NCBI RefSeq assembly: GCF_026870155.1
Contig: NZ_CP113975.1
Span: 1,116,001 to 1,180,000 of the forward strand
Direction: 5' to 3'
Length of the DNA: 64,000 nucleotides
From: Flavobacterium marginilacus
GTDB taxonomy: Bacteria; Bacteroidota; Bacteroidia; Flavobacteriales; Flavobacteriaceae
Every line of letters begins with the position of its first letter. The stretch's first letter is position 1. The translations under genes were made by a program, and so were the position numbers. This document shows, piece after piece, positions 15,901 to 25,489 of this stretch. Below the pieces are notes generated by a model. That model did not search any database. It had not been told where the DNA came from and saw nothing but the letters and a program-made list of their open reading frames with translations.

Positions 15901-15922
15901 AAATAATCTAAATTACCCTAAT

Positions 15923-18397
15923 CTAATTCATAAATTTTATACCAACAATAACTCCTTCATTTTGAAATCCGTTTTGATAGGAACGGACATAATCGATTCG
16001 GAACATTTTTAATTTTCCAAAACCGAGATTGTCCAAACCTACACTGTACTCGGAATAGGGATTGATATTTGGTTCTGCAAGTAAATGATAGCCTACAACT
16101 AAGTTTGATTTAAGTAGGTTTAATAAAGGGATTTTGTTCATTATAAATCCTCTGTCATTGTGCTCAGTGTGAAATTCAAAATAACTGTCGTTGGTACTGT
16201 TTGTATAATAGGGCATTAAATTAAACACATTCAGATAATTTCCTGATAATCCCACATAGGTTTGATTCCCATTGAAATGCTGGTAATCCATAAAAGCAAT
16301 ATTTTCGGCATCAAAGAATTTTCCAGCTTTTAGGCTTAATCCAAAATCTCCTTTGTTTCCAAAGGTGTGGCTGTATTTAATCTGTGTGTTGATATTGGTA
16401 AATTCATATTTCTTTTCGGTTCCGGCAAATCCTTTTTCAAGACCTAAATAAAGAGTTGGGTAGTTTGAGTTTCGAATGTTGTATTTCCCGTCTGGTCTTG
16501 AAGCATATTTATTGCCGAAATTTATTTTGGCAGTCAGATTCAATTTGGCTAAACTGTGTTTTTCGAATCCGGGATTTATGTAATCGTCCGGATTTAACGG
16601 ATTGTTGGAAGAGTAGAGTTTGTCTTTATTGATAAAAGTATAATCTGTTGTGTTGAATAACGGTTTTCGCTGTTCGTATTCAATTTTTCCTTTTAGATTA
16701 ATACCGTTTGCAATATCCTGCCCATACTCTATTTTGGCAAATTCCAGATTATATAATTTCATGTAATTATCCTTAAAAAACAGCGTACTTATTGAGTTTA
16801 TAAAAGGACTGATAGGCTCGTTTCTGTTAAATTGCGCGACAGAGGTTCCTCCAGAAACTTGTATATTGGCATAATTTTGATTGTTGAATTGGTGCCAATA
16901 TTTTCCATTAATGCGGACGCGGTCATCAGAAAAACCATAATTGATTTTTAAATCAATGTTGGTTTGGCGTCCTTTTTCTTCATTTTTCCAGTTGGAATAT
17001 GAAAAACCAGTATCAAAATTCCATCCCTGCACCGTATTGAAACTTAGAGAGCTGAAGTCGAGTAACCCTTTATAACCCAAAGAAAATTTTTTGAAACTGC
17101 TTTTGTAAGTATAGCCGGTGATTGGATCGAGAAACTTAAACTTGTTTCCTTTTTTATCAATGGAATCCAAGTATTTTGGAGAGTTGCGGACTTTATGAAT
17201 GCTGTCTTTCCTTATGTAATCGGTAATTTCTTCTGTTGTTAGCGGAATGGGTCTGTTTGCATTCCAGAAAACTGTGTCTTTTTTGTTTGAGTTTATGTCA
17301 ACTGTAGTAATCTCGCTGGTAAATGTTTTTTTGTCAAATGAATCCACAAATTCATAATTGTTGTAAACGTAAGTGTATTTTCCGCTGAATTTAATTCCAA
17401 ATAGGCCTGCACTGAAATCAAGACTTTGTGTCTTTTTTGCCCAAATTTTACTGATTTCGTTGTAGCTGAAATTTTGTTTCAGCGTCATTACATCGATAAC
17501 ATCTTCTTTCATGCGGTAGCCTTTTATATCTAAATCTATTCCGTAAATAGCCCATGAATTCTCTAAAATATAAATATAACCTTCAAAAACTGGCTCTTTG
17601 TCTCTTTTGGCAATGACCTTTATTTTGTTAATGGTCTGGTTGTTTTCATCGACAAATGTGCTTTCCAGTTTATATTTATAATAATTGAAAGCATTATCTG
17701 CTATTGGCGAAATCATATTGATGCCAAAACGTATCGTATTATCATAAAAGTCATAAAAGGAAGATCTAGCAGTATTGTATGCATATCCTTTGTTGTCTCC
17801 GCTTACTTTGGATGCCGTTACAACTTCTTTCAGATTGTTTGGTTTTTCATAAATAATTTTAGAAAATGTTTCTGAAAGTGATATAATTCCTGTTCCGGTC
17901 GAGTCTAAAGCGCCATTCATATCACCTATTTTCTGTCCGAATATTTTTTTTGGAGCATTTTTCAGCTTAAAAATTCCTCTAGAATAAAAATCAGCTTTGA
18001 AGCGGGATGTTTTGCGGGTGTTTTCTTTTTTGCTGGCAATTGCTTTTTTTATGATTGCGTTTGCAGGGTTATCTTTTGTGCTAATTATTACTTCATTGAG
18101 TGTGAAGTTTTCTTCAATCATTTTTACATCCAATGGAAGATTTAACTTCTCTGCAGGAACTGCTATCTTTTGGGTTTTGAAGCCCAAATACTGGAAAACA
18201 ATTTTATTCTTGCCGGTAGATTTTAAATGGAGCTGGTATTTTCCTAGTTCGTTTGTTGTGGTTCCGTTATAGGTGTTTTCTTCAAAAACATTAATAAACG
18301 GTAACGGATTTCCTTTTTCGTCAGTGACTGTGCCTTTTATTTGGGCAAAAGAATGGAAAGATAATAGAAGTAAAAAGTACAAAAAAGCGTTTTTCAT
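15923..18397 (-). CDS. DUF5686 outer-membrane protein with carboxypeptidase-like regulatory domain
   Basis: An 824-residue protein. The signal peptide MKNAFLYFLLLLSFHSFAQ is followed by a CarboxypepD-reg-like beta-sandwich (GTVTDEKGNPLPFINVFEEN, about residues 20-105) and a long C-terminal region rich in alternating aromatic strands, typical of a DUF5686 beta-barrel in the outer membrane. The final residue pattern (GVIVGIKFMN) fits a last barrel strand. TonB receptors share the N-terminal domain, but no plug domain is seen. The function is unknown; Bacteroidota genomes encode several paralogues. It appears monocistronic. Confidence 0.85.
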   Translation of the reverse strand: MKNAFLYFLLLLSFHSFAQIKGTVTDEKGNPLPFINVFEENTYNGTTTNELGKYQLHLKSTGKNKIVFQYLGFKTQKIAVPAEKLNLPLDVKMIEENFTLNEVIISTKDNPANAIIKKAIASKKENTRKTSRFKADFYSRGIFKLKNAPKKIFGQKIGDMNGALDSTGTGIISLSETFSKIIYEKPNNLKEVVTASKVSGDNKGYAYNTARSSFYDFYDNTIRFGINMISPIADNAFNYYKYKLESTFVDENNQTINKIKVIAKRDKEPVFEGYIYILENSWAIYGIDLDIKGYRMKEDVIDVMTLKQNFSYNEISKIWAKKTQSLDFSAGLFGIKFSGKYTYVYNNYEFVDSFDKKTFTSEITTVDINSNKKDTVFWNANRPIPLTTEEITDYIRKDSIHKVRNSPKYLDSIDKKGNKFKFLDPITGYTYKSSFKKFSLGYKGLLDFSSLSFNTVQGWNFDTGFSYSNWKNEEKGRQTNIDLKINYGFSDDRVRINGKYWHQFNNQNYANIQVSGGTSVAQFNRNEPISPFINSISTLFFKDNYMKLYNLEFAKIEYGQDIANGINLKGKIEYEQRKPLFNTTDYTFINKDKLYSSNNPLNPDDYINPGFEKHSLAKLNLTAKINFGNKYASRPDGKYNIRNSNYPTLYLGLEKGFAGTEKKYEFTNINTQIKYSHTFGNKGDFGLSLKAGKFFDAENIAFMDYQHFNGNQTYVGLSGNYLNVFNLMPYYTNSTNDSYFEFHTEHNDRGFIMNKIPLLNLLKSNLVVGYHLLAEPNINPYSEYSVGLDNLGFGKLKMFRIDYVRSYQNGFQNEGVIVGIKFMN

Positions 18398-18482
18398 AAA
18401 ATTTAGTTTTTATGTTTGACGCTTTTTTGTAAGTATGTTACGCGAATAAAGAGCTGAATTTGTTAAAGTTTATATAAAAATA

Positions 18483-18896
18483 TTACAAAAATGACTGAAT
18501 AGCCAAATCATAACTTTTTAAGCCAAAACCTAAAATCACTCCTTTGGCATTTCCGGAAATATAGGACTGATGCCTAAAGCTTTCGCGAGCATAAGTGTTT
18601 GAAATATGAACTTCGATTACCGGTGTAGTAACCGCTTTTATAGCATCGCCAATTCCTACTGAAGTATGTGTATAAGCACCAGCGTTCAGGATTATTCCGT
18701 CATAGCTGAATCCTAGTTCTTGTATTTTTCCAATTAATTCTCCTTCAATATTGCTTTGATAGTATGTCAATTCTAGTTGAGGGAACTTGTTTTTCAAAAT
18801 TTCAAAATAATCTTCAAATGTCTGCGAACCGTAAATTTCAGGTTCTCTTTTTCCAAGTAAATTTAAGTTTGGACCATTAAGGATGGCGATTTTCAT
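18483..18896 (-). CDS. aroQ: 3-dehydroquinate dehydratase, type II
   Basis: A 137-residue class II enzyme dehydrating 3-dehydroquinate to 3-dehydroshikimate in the shikimate pathway. The start ILNGPNLNLLGKREPEIYGS carries the catalytic loop Arg and Tyr. NAGAYTHTS and VEVHISN line the substrate site, and REsFRHQSY holds the later Arg/His. Length is standard. It is cytoplasmic and works as a dodecamer in known examples. It diverges from the beta-barrel gene at 19179. Confidence 0.97.
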   Translation of the reverse strand: MKIAILNGPNLNLLGKREPEIYGSQTFEDYFEILKNKFPQLELTYYQSNIEGELIGKIQELGFSYDGIILNAGAYTHTSVGIGDAIKAVTTPVIEVHISNTYARESFRHQSYISGNAKGVILGFGLKSYDLAIQSFL

Positions 18897-19178
18897 AATT
18901 TTTTGTTTTTGTAAAAATAAAAAATACCTATTGAATAGTATGCTGTTTGTGTAAAAATCTGCAGTTTTAAAAATTCAATGTTTTGATGTTATTTTTATCA
19001 TGTAAGTTCTTTTTGTAAGGATGAAATTTTTCAGCTAAGTAGCTGGTTTTTATTTTTTTTTGTAGTTTAAAATTAATTTTCAGTGACTAAGTGTTATTGT
19101 TAAAGTACATTTTAGTTAATATAATAACAGATGTTTTTTCGTACATTCGGATTTGTATTAACAAATAAAACAAAAAAA

Positions 19179-19781
19179 ATGAAAAAGAAATTTTTATTAT
19201 TAGTAACGGTTTTTGCAATTAATTTTGCGAATGCACAAGAGACAACAATGCCAAAAGCAACTTTTTCTAAAGGAGATATGTGGATTGAAGGCGGAATTAG
19301 CGTGACAACTGGAGATTCCAGTAATGATTATTTTGCTGTGACTCCAAAATTAGGTTTTTTTTTGGATCAAAAGTGGGCTGTAGGAGCAGACATCAATTAT
19401 TCATCTGTTTCTTATCTGTCAAATGGAAGCGGTTATGATAAATCAAATTCATTTGGAATTGGAGGATTTGCACGATATTATTTCTTGAGTTTAGGAAATT
19501 TTAAAGCTTATGGTGAAGCTGGTTTGGGGTACAATCATTCAAAAATGGATTATGTTAACGGTACCTCAAATGTAAGCAATGGTATCAAGGCGAATATTGA
19601 TTTAGGGATTAACTATTTTTTTACTCCAAAATGGGCAGCAACTTTTACTTTGGCCGAAGTATTGAGTTATAATAATGTGAGCCCAGAGGATGGTGATAGC
19701 ACTAGTGATTTAGTTATCAATGTGAACTTGTTTAATAATATTTTTGCACAGCCAAAATTCGGATTATTATACAAATGGTAA
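19179..19781 (+). CDS. Outer-membrane beta-barrel protein
   Basis: A 200-residue protein with the signal peptide MKKKFLLLVTVFAINFANAQ and eight or so amphipathic strands (GDMWIEGGISVTTGDSS, FAVTPKLGFFLDQKWAVGA, FGIGGFARYYF) ending in Trp (FGLLYKW). It resembles the OmpA/OmpX-like small barrel family (porin-family PF13505 type). The role is unknown, perhaps envelope stability. I chose the ATG at 19179; the earlier in-frame ATG at 19131 would place 16 residues before the signal peptide. Confidence 0.82.
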   Translation: MKKKFLLLVTVFAINFANAQETTMPKATFSKGDMWIEGGISVTTGDSSNDYFAVTPKLGFFLDQKWAVGADINYSSVSYLSNGSGYDKSNSFGIGGFARYYFLSLGNFKAYGEAGLGYNHSKMDYVNGTSNVSNGIKANIDLGINYFFTPKWAATFTLAEVLSYNNVSPEDGDSTSDLVINVNLFNNIFAQPKFGLLYKW

Positions 19782-19822
19782 TGTGAAGATTACAGCATAT
19801 TTAGCCTCTCTAATCGGGAGCA

Positions 19823-20003
19823 GGGCATTCGCATTTAAAAAAAGATAAACACGAATTTCACCAATTAACATTAATTCTTATCAAAATTGAAATCAAATTT
19901 TACAACTTTTTACAGTTTCGAATGTTTTGTGTAATTAAACAGCAATCTTAATTCGTGCAGATTAGTGTAATTCGTGTCAGAAACTTTTAAAAGCGAATGC
20001 CTT
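19823..20003. repeat. Long imperfect inverted-repeat element
   Basis: The outer arms GGGCATTCGCATTTAAAA (from 19823) and TTTTAAAAGCGAATGCC (to about 20002) are inverted copies. The inner arms ACACGAATTTCACCAATT and AATTCGTGCAGATTAG.. ATTCGTGT are also inverted. The element fills most of the 269-bp gap before xerD and contains no ORF. Confidence 0.65.
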
Positions 20004-20050
20004 GAATCGTGAGGTTTTTTTATGCGTTAAAATAGCTTTACTTTGTCATT

Positions 20051-20947
20051 ATGAATTGGAAATCATATCTAAAAAGCTATCAGTCTTATTTAAAAATCGA
20101 AAGAGGTTTGTCAAAAAACACAATTGATAATTACTCATTTGATATTGAGCGTCTTTGTTTGTTTTTAAATCAAAATTCGATTTCAGTTTCACCAATTACA
20201 ATCAAAGAGGAAACTTTACAGCAGTTTATTTATGCGGTTTCCAAAGAAGTAAATCCGAGATCTCAGGCGAGAATAATTTCGGGACTGAAAAGTTTTTTCT
20301 CTTATTTAATATTTGAAGATTATAGAGAAGATAATCCATTGGAATTAATAGAATCTCCAAAAACAGGACGGAAACTGCCTGATACTTTGGTAGTAGAGGA
20401 AATTGATGCGCTTATCTCGGCAATTGATTTGAGTTCTAATGAAGGGGAACGCAACAGAGCTTTATTAGAAACTTTATACGGCTGCGGACTTCGGGTTTCC
20501 GAATTAGTAGCCCTAAAAATATCCGATTTATTTTTTGAAGAAGGATTTATTAAAATTACCGGAAAAGGGAATAAACAGCGTTTTGTTCCTATTGGGGATT
20601 TAACTCAAAAATATATCGAGATTTATAAAAGTGAAGTAAGGGTTCATCTTACTATTCAAAAAGGGTTTGATGACACTTTGTTCTTAAACCGAAGAGGAAA
20701 ACAATTGACACGGGCAATGATTTTTACAATCATTAAAGATCTGGCTGTGAAAATCAATCTGCATAAAAAAATCAGCCCGCATACTTTCCGACATTCATTT
20801 GCTACTCATTTGTTAGAAAACGGAGCCGATCTGCGGTCCATACAATTAATGCTTGGTCATGAATCTATTACGACTACTGAGATTTATGTGCATCTGGATA
20901 GAAAATATTTAACCGAAGTTATTAATACCTATCATCCAAGAAAGTAA
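20051..20947 (+). CDS. xerD: Site-specific tyrosine recombinase XerD
   Basis: A 298-residue integrase-family recombinase. The N-terminal SAM-like DNA-binding domain spans residues 1-90 (YLKIERGLSKNTIDNYSFDI). The catalytic domain has R148 (CGLRVSEL), K172 (TGKGNKQRFVP), H244 and R247 (SPHTFRHSFATHLL), H270 (LGHESITTTE) and nucleophile Y279. All active-site residues are present. XerC/XerD resolve chromosome dimers at dif near the division septum. Length and motifs fit XerD better than an integrase of a mobile element, and no att site or phage gene is adjacent. Naming as XerD rather than XerC rests on overall resemblance. Confidence 0.92.
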   Translation: MNWKSYLKSYQSYLKIERGLSKNTIDNYSFDIERLCLFLNQNSISVSPITIKEETLQQFIYAVSKEVNPRSQARIISGLKSFFSYLIFEDYREDNPLELIESPKTGRKLPDTLVVEEIDALISAIDLSSNEGERNRALLETLYGCGLRVSELVALKISDLFFEEGFIKITGKGNKQRFVPIGDLTQKYIEIYKSEVRVHLTIQKGFDDTLFLNRRGKQLTRAMIFTIIKDLAVKINLHKKISPHTFRHSFATHLLENGADLRSIQLMLGHESITTTEIYVHLDRKYLTEVINTYHPRK

Positions 20948-20970
20948 TTTTTATAATAAATATATTCTTT

Positions 20971-21004
20971 TTGTAATAATATCATTTAAGTTTCAATATT
21001 TTTG
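20971..21004 (+). promoter_or_regulatory. Possible promoter of the PAS histidine kinase gene
   Basis: TTG (20971-20973) and TATTTTTG (20997-21004) are 23 nt apart, at the long end of the accepted spacing, 26 nt before the ATG. Confidence 0.4.
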
Positions 21005-21030
21005 CAGTTATTTTAAGAAGTTTATAGAAT

Positions 21031-22536
21031 ATGATCTTTACAGCCAATAAAACCCCAGAAGATTTAAATAAATTATATGAAAGTTTAATAAAACAGCTTC
21101 CTAATATAATCTTTCAGATAAGGGTAAATTCTCTTAAACAAATAACAGTTGATTTTTTGAGCAAACCAATTGAGATTCTTGACGAATTTTCGATACAGGA
21201 ATTTCTTGAAGACTCTTATAATTTGTCCAACTATAAAATTTATGAGCCAGATTTAAAGATGTTTTTGGATTCATACGAAAAAGCTATTTCAGGTAATGAA
21301 AAATGGGATGTCGATTTTAGACTGCTAATGCCTGAAAGCGGTTATAAATGGATTCGTATTGATGCAACTCCAAAAAAGAATGATCATAACGAGGTAGTGT
21401 TTTATGGATTAATTTCGGATATAACGATTGTGAAGGAGCAGGAAATCAGATTAAAAGTTGCTGATGAAAGATATCATTTTGCGGTGCAGGCTTCTGATCG
21501 TGGAGTTTGGGACTGGGATTTAATTACTAATAAAGTATACTACTCTTCGGAATCGATGAAGATACTGGAATTAACAGAGTCAGATTTAGTTGCTTCACCA
21601 GAGGAATGGGATGAGAGAGTACATCCTGATGATCGTGAAGAATATTATGGAAATATCAATCTGCATTTTGAAAACAAAATTCCGTTCTACGAAACCTGTC
21701 ACAGAGTTCTGTGTTCAGGAAAATACAAATGGATTCTGGACAGAGGAAAAGTTATTGAAAGAGACGATGAAGGGAAGCCTTTGCGTATTGTAGGTACACA
21801 CACTGATATTTCTGAACAAAAAGAAAAAGAGATTGAGCTTGCCAAAATGCTCGAAATTGTAAACACTCAAAATAATAAACTGCTAAATTTTGCACATATT
21901 GTTTCTCATAATTTAAGAACGCACAGCGGTAATATAAAATCATTACTGGATCTGCATAAAGAAGCACTCTTGTCGGAATCTGATACCTTAAGCAATATTC
22001 AGATTGTTTCAGATGAATTGTTTTCGACTATTGAAAACCTAAATGACTTAGTAAGTATTTATACAGAAAGAGAAGATAATATGCAGCTTTTGAAAATGAA
22101 TAATTTTATTGATAAAGTATTGGATGTACTGTGTGAATCTATTAAGCTGAAAGGAATTCAGGTTTTGAATTATGTTCCAAGTTCGGTAAAAGTACTTTGT
22201 ATTCCTGCTTATCTAGAGAGTATCATGTTAAACTTAGTTACGAATGCTGTTAAATATTCTGATCCAAATAAGGATGCAAAAATTATATTTACTACAGAGC
22301 CTAATAATGATTTTGTTGTTCTGAATGTAAAAGACAACGGATTAGGAATCGATTTAGAAAAACATAAAGACTCTATTTTTGGATTGTATAAAACATTTCA
22401 TAGAAATAATGATGCAAGAGGAGTAGGTCTGTATTTGACAAAGAATCAAATTGAAAATATGGGCGGTAAAATTGAGGTAGAAAGTACTCTTAATTTTGGA
22501 ACAACTTTTAAGATTTATTTTAAAAAGGAGGTTTAA
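21031..22536 (+). CDS. PAS-domain sensor histidine kinase
   Basis: A 501-residue soluble kinase without membrane helices. It has two PAS/PAC units (about 15-135 and 145-270, with WDVDFRLLMPESGYKWIRID and the PAC end RIVGTHTDISEQK), a dimerisation helix with the H-box FAHIVSHNLRTHSGNI, then an HATPase domain with N-box LNLVTNAVKYSD, G1 VKDNGLGID and G2 GVGLYLTKN. The H-box reads SHNLRT instead of SHELRT, common in Bacteroidota PAS kinases. No response regulator gene is adjacent, so the partner and signal are unknown. Confidence 0.92.
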   Translation: MIFTANKTPEDLNKLYESLIKQLPNIIFQIRVNSLKQITVDFLSKPIEILDEFSIQEFLEDSYNLSNYKIYEPDLKMFLDSYEKAISGNEKWDVDFRLLMPESGYKWIRIDATPKKNDHNEVVFYGLISDITIVKEQEIRLKVADERYHFAVQASDRGVWDWDLITNKVYYSSESMKILELTESDLVASPEEWDERVHPDDREEYYGNINLHFENKIPFYETCHRVLCSGKYKWILDRGKVIERDDEGKPLRIVGTHTDISEQKEKEIELAKMLEIVNTQNNKLLNFAHIVSHNLRTHSGNIKSLLDLHKEALLSESDTLSNIQIVSDELFSTIENLNDLVSIYTEREDNMQLLKMNNFIDKVLDVLCESIKLKGIQVLNYVPSSVKVLCIPAYLESIMLNLVTNAVKYSDPNKDAKIIFTTEPNNDFVVLNVKDNGLGIDLEKHKDSIFGLYKTFHRNNDARGVGLYLTKNQIENMGGKIEVESTLNFGTTFKIYFKKEV

Positions 22537-22573
22537 TCGTTCTAAAATAGTCTTTTAGTTTTATTTCAAAATA

Positions 22574-22617
22574 AAAAATCCAAATTCCGATTTATTATTG
22601 GAATTTGGATTTTTTTG
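22574..22617. terminator. Bidirectional terminator between the histidine kinase and rny
   Basis: AAATCCAAATTCC pairs with GGAATTTGGATTT around a short loop. A runs precede it and T runs follow, so it can stop the convergent transcripts on both strands. Confidence 0.8.
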
Positions 22618-22654
22618 TATTTCAATCTTTTCTAAATCTTAAAAAAGGCAACTG

Positions 22655-24217
22655 TTATTTTGCAATATTTACCGCTCTGGTTTCTCTGATTACAGTAACT
22701 TTTACCTGACCAGGATATGTCATTTCGGTTTGAATTTTTTGTGAAATTTCAAAAGATAAATTAGCGGCATTTTCATCAGAAACTTTTTCGCTTTCTACAA
22801 TAACACGAAGCTCTCTTCCGGCTTGGATTGCATACGCGTTTTTCACTCCGCTGAATCCGTAAGCAACTTCTTCAAGATCTTTCAGACGCTGGATGTAAGA
22901 ATCCAAAACTTGTCTTCTTGCACCTGGTCTTGCACCTGAAATTGCATCACAGACCTGAACGATAGGTGATAATAATGATTTCATTTCTATCTCATCGTGG
23001 TGGGCACCGATAGCGTTGCATACTTCTTCTTTTTCACCATACTTTTCAGCCCACTGCATACCTAATAAAGCGTGAGGTAAATCACTTTCTGCATCCGGCA
23101 CTTTACCAATATCGTGAAGCAGTCCTGCTCTTTTAGCAAGTTTAACGTTTAATCCTAATTCAGCAGCCATGATACCGCAGAGTTTTGAAACCTCACGGGA
23201 GTGCTGTAGTAAATTTTGTCCGTAAGAAGAACGGTATTTCATTCTTCCTACTACTTTTATCAGTTCAGGGTGTAATCCGTGGATTCCTAAATCGATAACA
23301 GTACGTTTTCCTACTTCAATGATTTCGTCATCAATCTGTTTGGTTGTTTTGGCAACAACTTCTTCGATACGCGCAGGGTGGATACGTCCGTCTGTAACCA
23401 ATTTATGTAAAGCCAAACGGGCAATTTCTCTTCGTACAGGATCAAAACAAGAAAGGATGATCGCTTCCGGTGTGTCATCAACGATAATCTCAACACCAGT
23501 TGCAGCTTCAAGTGCACGGATATTTCTTCCTTCACGTCCAATGATTCTACCTTTTACATCATCTGATTCAATGTTGAAAACAGAAACGCAGTTTTCTACT
23601 GCTTCTTCAGTACCAACTCTTTGAATTGTGTTAATGATGATTTTTTTGGCTTCCTGCTGTGCGGTTAGTTTAGCTTCTTCAATTGTATCTTGAATATGCG
23701 ACATTGCTTTGCTTTTTGCTTCAGCTTTTAAACCTTCAACAAGCTGTTCCTTAGCTTCTTCTGCAGATAATCCAGAGATAACTTCAAGCTGCTGTAACTG
23801 GCTTTTGTGAAGACGGTCAACTTCCTGCTGTTTTTTCTCTAAATTGTCGATTTTAGAATTGTATTCGGCAGTTTTGTTTTCAAAATCATCATTTACTTTT
23901 TTAGCTTTTGATAATTCATTTGAAACTTGTGATTCTTTATCGCGCACTCTTTTTTCTACCTCGGCTACTTTTTTGTCTCTAGCCAGAATTACCTGTTCGT
24001 GCTCTGCTTTTAATTCAATAAATTTTTCTTTTGCCTGAAGAATTTTGTCTTTTTTGATATTTTCAGCCTCAAGATTGGCGTCTTTTAGTATCGAAGCAGC
24101 TTCTTTTTTAGCACTTTTAATTAAATTAGAGATGTTGCTTTTTTCGATGATTTTGGCGATGCCAAATCCTAGCGCAATACCTGTAATTCCTGAAATAATT
24201 ATTGTTATGATGTCCAT
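22655..24217 (-). CDS. rny: Ribonuclease Y
   Basis: A 520-residue membrane-anchored endoribonuclease. It has an N-terminal helix ([20 protein letters not shown]), a coiled coil over about 30-200, a KH RNA-binding domain ([19 protein letters not shown]) and an HD domain with the metal site [11 protein letters not shown]. It initiates mRNA decay in many bacteria lacking RNase E. Length is standard. It lies downstream of zapA and the 6S RNA on the same strand, an arrangement that may be co-transcribed. Confidence 0.97.
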   Translation of the reverse strand: MDIITIIISGITGIALGFGIAKIIEKSNISNLIKSAKKEAASILKDANLEAENIKKDKILQAKEKFIELKAEHEQVILARDKKVAEVEKRVRDKESQVSNELSKAKKVNDDFENKTAEYNSKIDNLEKKQQEVDRLHKSQLQQLEVISGLSAEEAKEQLVEGLKAEAKSKAMSHIQDTIEEAKLTAQQEAKKIIINTIQRVGTEEAVENCVSVFNIESDDVKGRIIGREGRNIRALEAATGVEIIVDDTPEAIILSCFDPVRREIARLALHKLVTDGRIHPARIEEVVAKTTKQIDDEIIEVGKRTVIDLGIHGLHPELIKVVGRMKYRSSYGQNLLQHSREVSKLCGIMAAELGLNVKLAKRAGLLHDIGKVPDAESDLPHALLGMQWAEKYGEKEEVCNAIGAHHDEIEMKSLLSPIVQVCDAISGARPGARRQVLDSYIQRLKDLEEVAYGFSGVKNAYAIQAGRELRVIVESEKVSDENAANLSFEISQKIQTEMTYPGQVKVTVIRETRAVNIAK

Positions 24218-24238
24218 GTTTGTTAAAAATTAATATAT

Positions 24239-24400
24239 AAAAAAAGCCTACATTAGAAGTTGTATAAACTCGAAAAGACAAGTTTTGAGCTAACTCACTG
24301 TTCAAGTTTCCTCGCCGAAGCGTGGCATGCTCTAGTAGTGATGATTCGCTCATTCTAAATTGTTAGTGTTGAGTTTACCAATATGAACTAATGTAGGCAG
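24239..24400 (-). ncRNA. ssrS: 6S RNA (probable)
   Basis: On the minus strand the closing stem GCCTACATTAG (24398-24388) pairs perfectly with CTAATGTAGGC (24256-24246), followed by a T run. The interior has no credible ORF and reads as a long, interrupted hairpin with a purine/pyrimidine bulge region, the 6S architecture. The locus, next to zapA, is the classic place for 6S RNA in several phyla. 6S RNA binds the housekeeping RNA polymerase holoenzyme and mimics an open promoter. It probably arises by processing from the zapA transcript, since no TAnnTTTG box is seen before it. The 5' end is uncertain by several bases. Confidence 0.75.
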
Positions 24401-24424
24401 TATCTTAGTCTATGTAAAGAACGT

Positions 24425-24718
24425 TTAGTTTTCGAGATATTCGTCTAAAAGCAAATTGATTTTATTTAATCTTTCAATGGTTTCCTCTCCATTTATGGTG
24501 TTGTCAATCTGTTTTTGTTCAGCTTGAGAAGCAAACTGTAAGGCGCACATGGCCAATACATCCTGTTTGTCTCTCACGGCATAATTTTCTTCAAATTGCT
24601 TAATCATCGCATCAATTTTTTTGGAAGCGGTTCTAAGTCCTTCTTCCTGTGCAAAATCTACCGTCAATGGGTAAACTCTGTCTGCAATTGATATTTTAAT
24701 TTTAAGCTTTTCGTCCAT
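24425..24718 (-). CDS. zapA: Cell division protein ZapA
   Basis: A 97-residue protein with the ZapA N-terminal fold (MDEKLKIKISIADRVYPLTV) and a C-terminal coiled coil (ALQFASQAEQKQ onward). ZapA tetramers bundle FtsZ filaments at midcell. I chose ATG 24718 rather than GTG 24727, which overlaps the upstream stop, because the fold begins at MDEKLK. It is coupled closely to the coiled-coil gene upstream and precedes the 6S RNA and rny. Confidence 0.93.
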   Translation of the reverse strand: MDEKLKIKISIADRVYPLTVDFAQEEGLRTASKKIDAMIKQFEENYAVRDKQDVLAMCALQFASQAEQKQIDNTINGEETIERLNKINLLLDEYLEN

Positions 24719-24726
24719 GTTTTTCA

Positions 24727-25017
24727 CTAATCTGACAGCTGTGCTATACAGTAATCAATTTCACGAATTATTGAATTTATTTTAAGCTTTGTATCTCTTT
24801 TATTGTCGTCACTGCCTAATAATGTATTGGCTATTTTGAGTGTTTCTAATTGTGCTTTTAAAGCTTCAATCTCTTTGGATTGGTTTTGTATTAACACTGC
24901 AGCATTCTTCAACTCTTTTTGCAATTCCTGATTGTTTTTTTCTAAACTTTTAATTTTTAAAAAAAGTTTTCCAATCTTATTTTCAAGAGTATCAATTATT
25001 TCTGCAATCACACTCAT
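24727..25017 (-). CDS. Coiled-coil protein upstream of zapA (ZapB-like position)
   Basis: A 96-residue protein almost wholly predicted as coiled coil (LENKIGKLFLKIKSLEKNN, ELQKELKNAAVLIQNQSKE, EIEALKAQLETLKIA). It has no signal peptide or membrane helix. Its stop touches the possible GTG start of zapA, so the two are co-translated. By analogy with the ZapA-ZapB pair it may be a division accessory factor, but that is inference from position and coiled-coil content, not sequence identity. Confidence 0.75.
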   Translation of the reverse strand: MSVIAEIIDTLENKIGKLFLKIKSLEKNNQELQKELKNAAVLIQNQSKEIEALKAQLETLKIANTLLGSDDNKRDTKLKINSIIREIDYCIAQLSD

Positions 25018-25189
25018 TATAATTCCTATTCATTACTTAATCTTACAAAGTTAGTATTCCTTTTTATTAATGCAATATTTTATTGGTTTTTTTATATTAA
25101 AATAATCAATGTTCTGGTAATCAGTTTATTGTGTTTTTGTTAAGTTTTACCTTTCAATTGGATTTAGATGTAGATGCAGCTGTCTCCAA

Positions 25190-25305
25190 AAATGCCTGAT
25201 ATTTACTTTTTAGCCCTGATCGAAACGGCATCCTTTGCTTTTTTTCTTTAGAAAAGCAAAGATATAGTGCAGAGCAGGTTCCATATTTCCAAAATGCCTT
25301 ATTCT
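25190..25305 (+). repeat. Dispersed hairpin repeat family 1, copy D
   Basis: Boxes in order: CTCCAAAAATGCC, TAGCCCTGAT, ACGGCATCC, hairpin CTTTGCTTTT / AAAAGCAAAG, ATATAGTG, AGAGCAGG. A second TCCAAAATGCC follows at about 25289. The rest of the 472-bp gap (25018-25489) before the M23 gene shows no ORF or other structure. Confidence 0.7.
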
Positions 25306-25489
25306 TCTGCTCCTGAAAATTAATAAAGGCAATCTGATTTGTGGGTTTTGCTTGCTTTTTTTATCTTAGCAAAAATGTATTACAGGGTATGAAGAGAAAT
25401 ATAAACGGATTGTAAAACCCTAATACAGTTTTCTGAAAACGGGATTTGGTAATTTCGGATGACCGATAAATAATGATTTATAACTGCAT

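Noticed and set aside
15737..16012. 91-aa plus-strand ORF between the IS30 element and the DUF5686 gene
   Set aside because: It reads through repeat copies (family 3 and family 2) and the DUF5686 3' end; the translation has no protein-like pattern.
20051..20947. Tyrosine recombinase as integrase of a mobile island
   Set aside because: Length and motifs fit XerD, and no att site, tRNA or cargo genes adjoin it.
24126..24353. 75-aa minus-strand ORF reaching from rny into the gap toward zapA
   Set aside because: It covers most of the proposed 6S RNA and overlaps the rny start in another frame; the sequence is not protein-like and the RNA structure explains the region better.
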